Shown: one piece after another, positions 25,007 to 31,270 of the stretch
Position numbering within the stretch: position 1 is the stretch's first letter
Layout: the number at the start of each line of letters is the position of its first letter
Origin: Bacteroidota bacterium
GTDB lineage: Bacteria; Bacteroidota; Bacteroidia; Cytophagales; Cyclobacteriaceae
DNA: 47,762 nt
Reading direction: 5' to 3'
Assembly: GCA_023393375.1 (NCBI GenBank)
Contig: JAEWLI010000202.1
Location: 1 to 47,762, forward strand
The notes under the pieces: generated by a model
Database searches by the model: none
What the model was told of the DNA's origin: nothing
Seen by the model: only the letters and a program-made list of their open reading frames with translations
Made by a program: the position numbers and the translations under genes

Positions 25007-25045
25007 GTCGTTGAGCGAAGTCGCGTCGTCATTGAACGAAACCGC
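25007..25045 (-). repeat. Degenerate repeat units G and H
   Basis: GTCGTTGAGCGAAGTCG (25007-25023) and a decayed copy TTGAACGAAACCGC (25032-25045) retain the core but have lost symmetric arms, so they look like older copies. Confidence 0.6.
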
Positions 25046-25047
25046 AT

Positions 25048-25073
25048 GGTCGTTGAGCGAAGTCTAAACGACC
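25048..25073 (-). repeat. Palindromic repeat unit I (GGTCGTT arm class)
   Basis: Perfect 7-bp arms GGTCGTT / AACGACC around GAGCGAAGTCTA. It ends 9 nt from the amylase stop codon on the opposite strand and could act as a transcription-ending hairpin for it. Confidence 0.88.
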
Positions 25074-25082
25074 CTTTATTCC

Positions 25083-27440
25083 TCACCTCGAAATAGAAAA
25101 CTTTTTACTGACACGCTTATCATTATACTGTATTTCATAAATATACATGCCATTTGCTATGCCATTTAAATTTAGATCGATGGTATGTTCACCCTGATTG
25201 AACCTGCCATTATTCCTGTTCAATCTTTTCACCACTTTACCTGACAAGTCGGTTAGAGAAAAAGTAACGTATCCCTGTTCAGGTAAAAAAAATTTAAGAT
25301 GTGCTTCATGACCAGCAGGATTTGGATATAAAACAGCATTAAATTCCCGAATGTCTGGGTTTCTGCCTAAATCTTCAAAAGTATTATCTATCCGGGCGGA
25401 GGGGTCAGTATAAGGAACATATTCTCCCTGCCTTACATAAATAGCGTAACTTCTTGGGGGAGCTTCTACCCAAACCCTTCCATCAGAATAAACCTGTGTA
25501 GTGTGTGATGAATTAAAAGCATTAGTTAATGTGGTGCCATTCCATCCTGCCCATCCCGATGGAGAAGCATCTACCCACAAACCTTTCGTCTGAGTATCAT
25601 GATTATTGATCACGATAATTGCACCGCTTTTTGTACCATTACCTTCACGCCTGGCTACATACACATCATGGGCATCTCCAAATGGGTATGGATTGCCAAT
25701 ATCACTTAGCACTTCCAGGGTTCCTCCCAAATAGGTTTTTCTAACAAATAATAGTTTATTGATATCCTCTTTTAGATTACCAGGTATCGATACTGTAATG
25801 GCCGCATCATGATTGTCGATTAATGTAACACCATAGTAGTGTGGATAAAAGATGCATGGTCTGCCTTCGTGGGTTAAGATGTAGCTATATCCCATCTTCC
25901 AGTCTTTTGTTACCCATTTGTCATGTTCTTTCCCGGTGTCATGATTGTCCAACCAGGTAACCACTGAAGTACCGGGAAGTGCATGTTGAGTATTTCTCAC
26001 AAGACCTGCGTGATTCAACCACCGCATATCAAAACTACTGCCATTTCCATTGCACATATCTGTAAGAGAAGTCTTAAGTGGAAAATCAAATCCATCGGCA
26101 TCAGCACCCATCGCAGCTAAACCATTCACCCAGTCTTTAATCCTGAAATCCGGACCCCAATATTCACCTACTATAAATCGCTGACTTCCATTGATAAGAG
26201 GAAGATTGTTGATCCAGTCAGCTGCAAATTCCATTTGGAATCCTCGTACAAAATCAAGGCGGAATCCATCAAAACCAATCTCGTCGGCCATCCAGTATCC
26301 CCAATTTTTGAGCCTGTTTTGAACCGTAGTATTATACGTATTAAAATCATTGCCGAATCCTTTTGTGTTGGGAATGATAGCATCGTTGCCACCATTCCAT
26401 TCCCAATTAGTAAGATAATCATTTTGATCTACAGGATGGAAATGGGTATAATTCCATTGAAAATTAGCTTCTCCTGGACCGGTATGGTTTACAAATGTAA
26501 GATTTGTGTTCGTGCGTGCTTGTAGTGTTGTTGTTGCTAAATTTTGGCCATTGTGCCATATTTCGAAGGGATAATAGCCATTTTCCTGATTGTTCCAGTC
26601 CCATCCATCTATATTTTTTCTGGCTGTTAATTTTATTATCAAATCACCTGAGCTATTCATGGTTACTTTATACTCGTCAATATCAGAAGTCGATGAGATT
26701 AATCCACGCTTGGTCTGTCCTGAACCTGGGAAAACATTAAACTGTCCATTTCCATTGTTTGGTTCACTTTCCCAGCTGAATGTCCCATTAAATCCACTAC
26801 CTGTCCAGTCTATTTCCAAATCATATGCTCGCTCATTTTCATGGCCATCCCAGTTTAGATAATACCCTTTTATTTTGATAAAATAATCACCTGCAGTTGC
26901 ATTAGGGATAACCCATTTAATTTCATTGGTAGGATAAGGCACATATTGGGTGCCATGTCGAAAAGCTTCATCAAATACATATTCTTTTACCGCAGGATTC
27001 ACTTCTTCATTTTCATCGCTGGAGTAGACATGGTTCAAAATAATGTCGGCATATACATCTATCCATGGTTGTCCATTATCAGTGTTATGCATCACTGAAA
27101 GCATATTTTCAAGCTCACTTCTGCTTCCAAACCGGGTTTCTACACTACCTTTTTGGTTATAATTCCCAAGATCATAATGGTCATAAACGCCATATCCCAT
27201 ATCTATAATGCCCCAATTGCCTTTTGAAGGAGCGGGCACCCACAATCCGGTAATACCTGCACGTTTTAGCTCCGGGGCTTTTGCTGAAAGGGTATCCCAC
27301 CAGAATCCGTTTTTATTAGATTCATCTACTGGTACATTCCAGTAAAATGCTTGCATCATGGCATCATTCTGTGCTTCGGCGTGGAAAAAATTTAGCAAGT
27401 ATACACTTGCAAAAACTAATAGTAATATGCTCTTTTTCAT
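25083..27440 (-). CDS. Secreted GH13 alpha-amylase with T9SS sorting domain
   Basis: A 785-residue secreted glycoside hydrolase. The signal peptide is MKKSILLLVFASVYLLNFFHAEAQ. The GH13 barrel carries DIILNHVYS, the nucleophile Asp396 in GFDGFRLDF, the acid/base Glu426 in VGEYWG and Asp498 in TWLDNHDTGKE. Between about residues 165 and 325 an extra beta-rich segment is inserted in the domain B region (starting after QYVPYP and containing GDYFIKIKGYYLNW). It looks like a beta-sandwich and may bind substrate. The last ~85 residues (NAVLYPNPAGHEAHLKFFLP onward) form a type A T9SS C-terminal sorting domain, so the enzyme is exported and attached or released by type IX secretion. The membrane AraC regulator is 111 nt upstream. 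Confidence 0.94.
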   Translation of the reverse strand: MKKSILLLVFASVYLLNFFHAEAQNDAMMQAFYWNVPVDESNKNGFWWDTLSAKAPELKRAGITGLWVPAPSKGNWGIIDMGYGVYDHYDLGNYNQKGSVETRFGSRSELENMLSVMHNTDNGQPWIDVYADIILNHVYSSDENEEVNPAVKEYVFDEAFRHGTQYVPYPTNEIKWVIPNATAGDYFIKIKGYYLNWDGHENERAYDLEIDWTGSGFNGTFSWESEPNNGNGQFNVFPGSGQTKRGLISSTSDIDEYKVTMNSSGDLIIKLTARKNIDGWDWNNQENGYYPFEIWHNGQNLATTTLQARTNTNLTFVNHTGPGEANFQWNYTHFHPVDQNDYLTNWEWNGGNDAIIPNTKGFGNDFNTYNTTVQNRLKNWGYWMADEIGFDGFRLDFVRGFQMEFAADWINNLPLINGSQRFIVGEYWGPDFRIKDWVNGLAAMGADADGFDFPLKTSLTDMCNGNGSSFDMRWLNHAGLVRNTQHALPGTSVVTWLDNHDTGKEHDKWVTKDWKMGYSYILTHEGRPCIFYPHYYGVTLIDNHDAAITVSIPGNLKEDINKLLFVRKTYLGGTLEVLSDIGNPYPFGDAHDVYVARREGNGTKSGAIIVINNHDTQTKGLWVDASPSGWAGWNGTTLTNAFNSSHTTQVYSDGRVWVEAPPRSYAIYVRQGEYVPYTDPSARIDNTFEDLGRNPDIREFNAVLYPNPAGHEAHLKFFLPEQGYVTFSLTDLSGKVVKRLNRNNGRFNQGEHTIDLNLNGIANGMYIYEIQYNDKRVSKKFSISR

Positions 27441-27551
27441 AATTGTGGTTTTTGTATAATAAAAAATAAATTATTTCTTCAAATGTTATTATTGTCAACG
27501 TCATTTTCGACTTATTTTGAATTTTAGGACGTACAAATAAAAATTTCGCAC

Positions 27552-29030
27552 TTATGTGAGCACCTGAAAATATTCACTTGGGGACTGGCCGATGATTTTT
27601 TTAAATGCCAGGTTAAAAGTAGATTTTGAATTAAACCCAACTTCATGAGCAAGTGCAAGAAATGTATAGTGTTTGTATTTTTTACTCCTCACCATTCTGA
27701 TAAATTCTTCTACCCGATATCCATTGATATAATCCCTGTAATTTTTATTATAATATCGGTTGATCAATTGTGAAAGGACATGAGGTTTTACATGAAGCAT
27801 TTCTGATAAGCTTGAAATAGTAAGGTCCGGATTGGTATATATCTTTTCTGTTTCCATTAATCGAATCAGCTCTTCCTTAATCTTTTCTCCATTTGGGGGA
27901 AGCAATGTTCCTGTGGTTTTGTCCTTTAGAATATCCGGATACTTCCAGATAAAATACGCCTCTGTCAATATTGCACCTGAAAGAATAAATAAAGTAGGTT
28001 CGAAATTGCCCAGAACAGAATTATTGAATCCCGATAAAATTAGTCCAAGATTGATAATCGTCATTACTAAAGCAAGTATGCTTATAGCCACGATCAATTT
28101 TACAAATAACTGTTCCGGTATTTCAGCTAGTGCTTCTTTATGTTGTATCACAGATCGATATAGGAAAATATGATAAGCCGCATTTAATACAATCCCTATT
28201 CCCATCCATAAAATTGTGTTTATATAAATATTAGGTGAAATTTCCTCCATTAAAAAATGAAGATCGATGATGCCGGTAAACCTGAGAAAAGCAAAAAAAG
28301 CCACTATAGTAAATGGCAGGAAATGGATCAATTTGAATTTTGTGGCATTTTCATTTAAAATTGTCTTTACAAGTACATAGATCAATGGACCCCAAAGATA
28401 AAACACAGCCATTGCAGCCATAGATAAATAATTCTGTAAGATGATATTGGACTCATAATACCAAACCGTGAGGCACAAAGTAATTATTAATGGTAAATTT
28501 ACCCAAGTAAAGATCCTGAATTTTCTATCGGACTTTTTTTTGATCAGACTGGCAAGAATCAGCATACCAATGCCATAAAAGCCAACCAGAAAAAAGTAGA
28601 ATACGGGATAGTGCATTGCTTTGGCACCACCCAGATCCATCCAGTTGTAAATCTTAACCCTAATTTCTGATGACGAACCAAAAGTATAACTCCTGTTCTC
28701 AATAAGCTGATTGTTTTTATCTGTTTCTACTTTTTGCCAATCACCTCTTGTGAATTTATATTCTATTTTACCAGTATCTGAAGGTAATTCAACAGCCAAT
28801 CTGCCATCTAGTTGACGTTTAAGCTGATATTGGGGATCATTGGCTTTCCACGAATTGAAAGTTCCGGTAATAAAAATACTGTCACCTTCAGGTGTGGCTT
28901 TTGGAATGTGATCAACAATAATCATAACCTGTCCTGTAGCAACATGACAGATCACGAAAAGATACGCAATGATTAGGTGAATTATCCTCAATTTTGCTAA
29001 AGCTGTTTTTAAACAAAAATAAGCAAACAC
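27552..29030 (-). CDS. Membrane-bound AraC-family regulator with extracytoplasmic CBM20/48-like domain
   Basis: A 492-residue one-component regulator. A signal-like hydrophobic segment (about 15-33) is followed by a starch-binding-like beta-sandwich (about 36-130). The latter contains GDSIFITGTFNSWKANDPQY, DGRLAVELP, KIEYKFTRGDWQKVE and IYNWMDL, which resemble CBM20/CBM48/AMPK-beta modules. About seven TM segments occupy residues 140-355. The cytoplasmic C-terminus (about 385-490) is an AraC double helix-turn-helix (LTISSLSEMLHVKPHVLSQLIN and FLALAHEVGFNSKSTFNLAF, ending KKIIGQSPSEYF). It lies directly upstream of the amylase in the same direction. I infer that it senses starch-derived glucan at the membrane and activates the amylase; this is not shown by sequence. 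Confidence 0.9.
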   Translation of the reverse strand: MFAYFCLKTALAKLRIIHLIIAYLFVICHVATGQVMIIVDHIPKATPEGDSIFITGTFNSWKANDPQYQLKRQLDGRLAVELPSDTGKIEYKFTRGDWQKVETDKNNQLIENRSYTFGSSSEIRVKIYNWMDLGGAKAMHYPVFYFFLVGFYGIGMLILASLIKKKSDRKFRIFTWVNLPLIITLCLTVWYYESNIILQNYLSMAAMAVFYLWGPLIYVLVKTILNENATKFKLIHFLPFTIVAFFAFLRFTGIIDLHFLMEEISPNIYINTILWMGIGIVLNAAYHIFLYRSVIQHKEALAEIPEQLFVKLIVAISILALVMTIINLGLILSGFNNSVLGNFEPTLFILSGAILTEAYFIWKYPDILKDKTTGTLLPPNGEKIKEELIRLMETEKIYTNPDLTISSLSEMLHVKPHVLSQLINRYYNKNYRDYINGYRVEEFIRMVRSKKYKHYTFLALAHEVGFNSKSTFNLAFKKIIGQSPSEYFQVLT

Positions 29031-29137
29031 AGGGGTATAAACTGAAAATTATGGTAAAAAGTAACATGCCCTCTTTAAATTAAAAAAATAAATCCACCTA
29101 ATGGGCTATCGTTGTTTTAACTATAAAAAAAGTCTTA

Positions 29138-30310
29138 CTATCTTGAAATAGCCTGCTCGATATCTTGAATGATATCATCAATATGTTCCAAACCTACGGA
29201 TACCCGGATCAATCCAGAAGTAATGCCCACTGCCAGCCTATCTTCTTCCGATAATTTTGAATGAGTTGTAGATGCGGGATGAGTAACAATAGTTCGGGTA
29301 TCGCCGAGATTAGCTGTAAGAGAACACATGTTAAGGGCATCCAGAAATTCTCTGCCCCTCTCGATTCCACCTTTCAATTCAAAAGTTACCAATCCGCCCC
29401 CCATTCGCATTTGTTTCCTGGCAAGCTCATGCTGAGGATGTGATTTTAAAAAAGGATATTTCACCCATTCTACTTCTGCATGTGATTCCAGGTATTCGGC
29501 CAACTTCAAAGCATTCTGGCAGTGCCTGTCCATTCGCACTGGCAAAGTCTCGAGACTTTTTGAAAGTACCCATGCATTGAATGGTGACAATGACGGCCCT
29601 GTATGTCTCGCAAAAGTTCGGACCTCTTTAATATATTCCTTGCTTCCAAGAACACAACCACCCAAAGTTCTTCCCTGACCATCAATAAATTTGGTTGCAG
29701 AATGGGTAACTATATCAGCACCCCACTTTGCCGGATTTTGAAGATAAGGTGTAGCAAAACAATTATCCACATTCAATATCAATCCGTGTTTTTTGGCCAA
29801 TTTTCCCAACCATTCCAAATCGATGAGATCCTGAGCGGGGTTGGAAGGTGTTTCTACAAAAATCATTTTTGTATTTGGCCTGATATTTTTCTCAAATTCT
29901 TCTGGTTTGTCAATAGCAGCAAAACTATGGGAAATGTTCCATCGGGGTAGAATATTGGTAATCACCTGAAATGTTGATCCAAAAAGCGACCTTGATGCAA
30001 GTACATGATCGCCACTATTTAAAAATGCAGCCATACTTGAAAACATTGCAGCCATACCCGAGGCAGTGGCAACACCATCTTCAGTGCCTTCCAACACACA
30101 CATTTTCTCTATAAATTCTTCAGTGTTTGGGTTAGAAAACCTTGAATAGATATTACCTTGTATTTCTTCGGCAAACATTGCCCTGGCCTGCTCAGCATCC
30201 TCAAAAACAAAGCTTGAGGTAGCAAATATCGGCATAGAATGCTCACGTTCATTGGTTCTGTTGAGTTGTGATCTTATGGCGTTGGTTTCAAAATGATCGT
30301 ATTTCTTCAT
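29138..30310 (-). CDS. metZ: O-succinylhomoserine sulfhydrylase (PLP-dependent)
   Basis: A 390-residue Cys/Met-metabolism PLP enzyme. Features are IFATSSFVFEDAEQARAMF, the cofactor-binding GNIYSRFSNPNTEEFIEKM, ATASGMAAMFSSMAAFL, the aspartate region LILNVDNCFATPYLQ, and the PLP lysine in THSATKFIDGQGR. GDTRTIVTHPASTTHSKL and GLIRVSVGLEH complete the fold. In Bacteroidota this group converts O-succinylhomoserine (or O-acetylhomoserine) and sulfide to homocysteine; the acyl preference cannot be read reliably. It is 12 nt downstream of osmC and divergent from the sulfite reductase operon that supplies sulfide, so the locus links sulfide production to methionine synthesis. Confidence 0.92.
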   Translation of the reverse strand: MKKYDHFETNAIRSQLNRTNEREHSMPIFATSSFVFEDAEQARAMFAEEIQGNIYSRFSNPNTEEFIEKMCVLEGTEDGVATASGMAAMFSSMAAFLNSGDHVLASRSLFGSTFQVITNILPRWNISHSFAAIDKPEEFEKNIRPNTKMIFVETPSNPAQDLIDLEWLGKLAKKHGLILNVDNCFATPYLQNPAKWGADIVTHSATKFIDGQGRTLGGCVLGSKEYIKEVRTFARHTGPSLSPFNAWVLSKSLETLPVRMDRHCQNALKLAEYLESHAEVEWVKYPFLKSHPQHELARKQMRMGGGLVTFELKGGIERGREFLDALNMCSLTANLGDTRTIVTHPASTTHSKLSEEDRLAVGITSGLIRVSVGLEHIDDIIQDIEQAISR

Positions 30311-30322
30311 TGTTTCAATTCA

Positions 30323-30751
30323 TCAAATGTCCTGATTATCAATTATTTCGTAGGTGTAGGAGATCCTTGCCGTCTTCTCCAAAATTTTTCCTACCGAGCA
30401 GTATTTATTTACACTTAGATCCAATGCTCTTTCTACTTTTTGTTTATCTAATGAGCCGTACAACCGGAAATGCATTCGGATATCGGTGAATAAAGCCGGA
30501 GCAGCTTGTTTTTCTCTATCCCCGTCTATGGTGATTTTAATATCACGAAGGTCCTGGCGTTGTTTTTTCAGAATATCTATCAAGTCCACAGAACTACAGC
30601 CACCTAAACCAGCCAATAAAAGTTGCATGGGTCTGAATCCGGCATTTATTCCGCCAATAGTTGGAGCACCGTCCATCGAAATGGTATTTCCGTCTTCATT
30701 AACTGCTTGAAGATGCACCGCATCATTTAATCTATTAATTTCTATTTTCAT
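30323..30751 (-). CDS. OsmC family protein
   Basis: A 142-residue OsmC/Ohr-type protein. The two family cysteines are visible in AGLGGCSSVDLIDILKKQRQ and VNKYCSVGKILEKTARI, and the first strand pair (AVHLQAVNEDGNTISMDG) is typical. OsmC proteins are thiol peroxidases, but this shorter YhfA-like branch often sits beside sulfur genes. It is the first gene of an operon with metZ, 12 nt apart, and is divergent from the sulfite reductase operon. A role in sulfur or thiol handling is inferred from position only. Confidence 0.9.
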   Translation of the reverse strand: MKIEINRLNDAVHLQAVNEDGNTISMDGAPTIGGINAGFRPMQLLLAGLGGCSSVDLIDILKKQRQDLRDIKITIDGDREKQAAPALFTDIRMHFRLYGSLDKQKVERALDLSVNKYCSVGKILEKTARISYTYEIIDNQDI

Positions 30752-30787
30752 AAAAATAACTTTGCATTTGTAAAAAAATAAGAACGG

Positions 30788-30795
30788 TAAAGTTA
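30788..30795 (-). promoter_or_regulatory. Putative -7 box of osmC-metZ
   Basis: Minus strand TAACTTTA, one base off the consensus, with a T-rich -33 region. The leader would be about 30 nt. No riboswitch is visible between it and osmC. Confidence 0.35.
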
Positions 30796-31049
30796 GTTTT
30801 AAAAAAAATATGGGAAAAGAAAAGTATAAATTTATCCTATTAGGGTGTTCAATACCCCTGTTACAGACTGGTATTTATAAAATCAAAACAATTATTTTTA
30901 TTGTTTTTACCTGATAAAATGACAATGTATACAATATATTATATTCCAAAATATAATTATCGTACCGATTATTTTTTGGTTAGAGCCTAAATATTATTTT
31001 TGGAGTGATATTAACTACGCTCATTATTTTTTATTTAATAAAAAAATGA
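30796..31049. other. AT-rich divergent intergenic region
   Basis: There is no gene between the osmC-metZ promoter and the sulfite reductase leader promoter. It contains small inverted repeats (GGGT...ACCC near 30845; AAAACAAT / ATTGTTTT at about 30885-30907) that could be regulator sites. Nothing here is specific enough to name. Confidence 0.4.
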
Positions 31050-31057
31050 TATGTTTG
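31050..31057 (+). promoter_or_regulatory. Promoter -7 box of the attenuated sulfur operon
   Basis: TATGTTTG is an exact TAnnTTTG match. Transcription would start near 31064, about 12 nt before the leader ORF. The -33 region is AT-rich without an exact TTTG. Confidence 0.55.
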
Positions 31058-31075
31058 CAGTAATAATTGAAATGT

Positions 31076-31180
31076 ATGAACAGTAGTAAGTCTTTCCAAA
31101 TGAGTAATAATCACATGAACCATGTGTATAGCATGTGTTGTTGCTGTATGTCATTATGGAAAGGCTTTATAATGGATTAG
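31076..31180 (+). CDS. Cys/Met-rich leader peptide of the sulfite reductase operon
   Basis: A 34-codon ORF, MNSSKSFQMSNNHMNHVYSM then CCCCMSLWKGFIMD, lies between a consensus promoter and an intrinsic terminator upstream of the sulfite reductase gene. Four consecutive Cys codons (TGT TGT TGC TGT, 31136-31147) and six Met codons make 10 of 34 residues sulfur amino acids, which is far from chance. The ORF overlaps RNA segments that form alternative hairpins, and the stop at 31178 lies 10 nt after segment 2. It is therefore a regulatory leader peptide whose translation monitors charged tRNA-Cys (and possibly tRNA-Met). The exact start among in-frame ATGs (31076, 31100, 31115) is uncertain. Confidence 0.8.
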   Translation: MNSSKSFQMSNNHMNHVYSMCCCCMSLWKGFIMD

Positions 31181-31240
31181 TTTGTTGATTAGTCTATAAA
31201 TATAGAAGGCCTTTCCAAAATAGTGGGAAGGCCTTTTTTT
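31091..31240 (+). promoter_or_regulatory. Ribosome-mediated transcription attenuator (cysteine-responsive, predicted)
   Basis: Four segments pair alternatively. Segment 1 (31092-31103, CTTTCCAAATGA) pairs with 31151-31163 with a single bulge. Segment 2 (31158-31168, GGAAAGGCTTT) pairs with segment 3 (31206-31216, AAGGCCTTTCC) over 11 bp with one wobble. Segment 3 pairs with segment 4 (31225-31235) as the terminator. A ribosome stalled on the Cys codons would sit in the 1:2 loop and leave segment 2 free for the 2:3 antiterminator. A ribosome reaching the stop codon would cover segment 2 and let the terminator form. The operon should thus be on when cysteine is scarce. The pairings are read directly; the response is inferred. 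Confidence 0.8.
31206..31240 (+). terminator. Attenuator terminator hairpin
   Basis: An 11-bp stem AAGGCCTTTCC / GGGAAGGCCTT with one wobble, an 8-nt loop and a run of seven T. It lies 30 nt before the sulfite reductase start codon, where it only makes sense as a conditional terminator. Confidence 0.9.
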
Positions 31241-31270
31241 GTGCAATTTAAAATTAAAAAATGTCAATAT

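Noticed and set aside
24392..25073. Possible CRISPR array
   Set aside because: Units are palindromic, occur in both orientations, overlap a coding frame and have irregular, short spacing without unique spacers; no cas genes are near.
24904..25086. Minus-strand ORF of 60 codons over the repeat cluster
   Set aside because: Its translation is entirely repeat sequence and it overlaps the amylase 3' end; there is no sign of a real gene.
30752..30800. SAM riboswitch before osmC-metZ
   Set aside because: The predicted leader is about 30 nt and holds none of the conserved SAM riboswitch elements.
30885..30907. AT-only inverted repeat as a terminator
   Set aside because: A purely A/T stem of 8 bp is common by chance in such AT-rich sequence and has no gene upstream in the right place.
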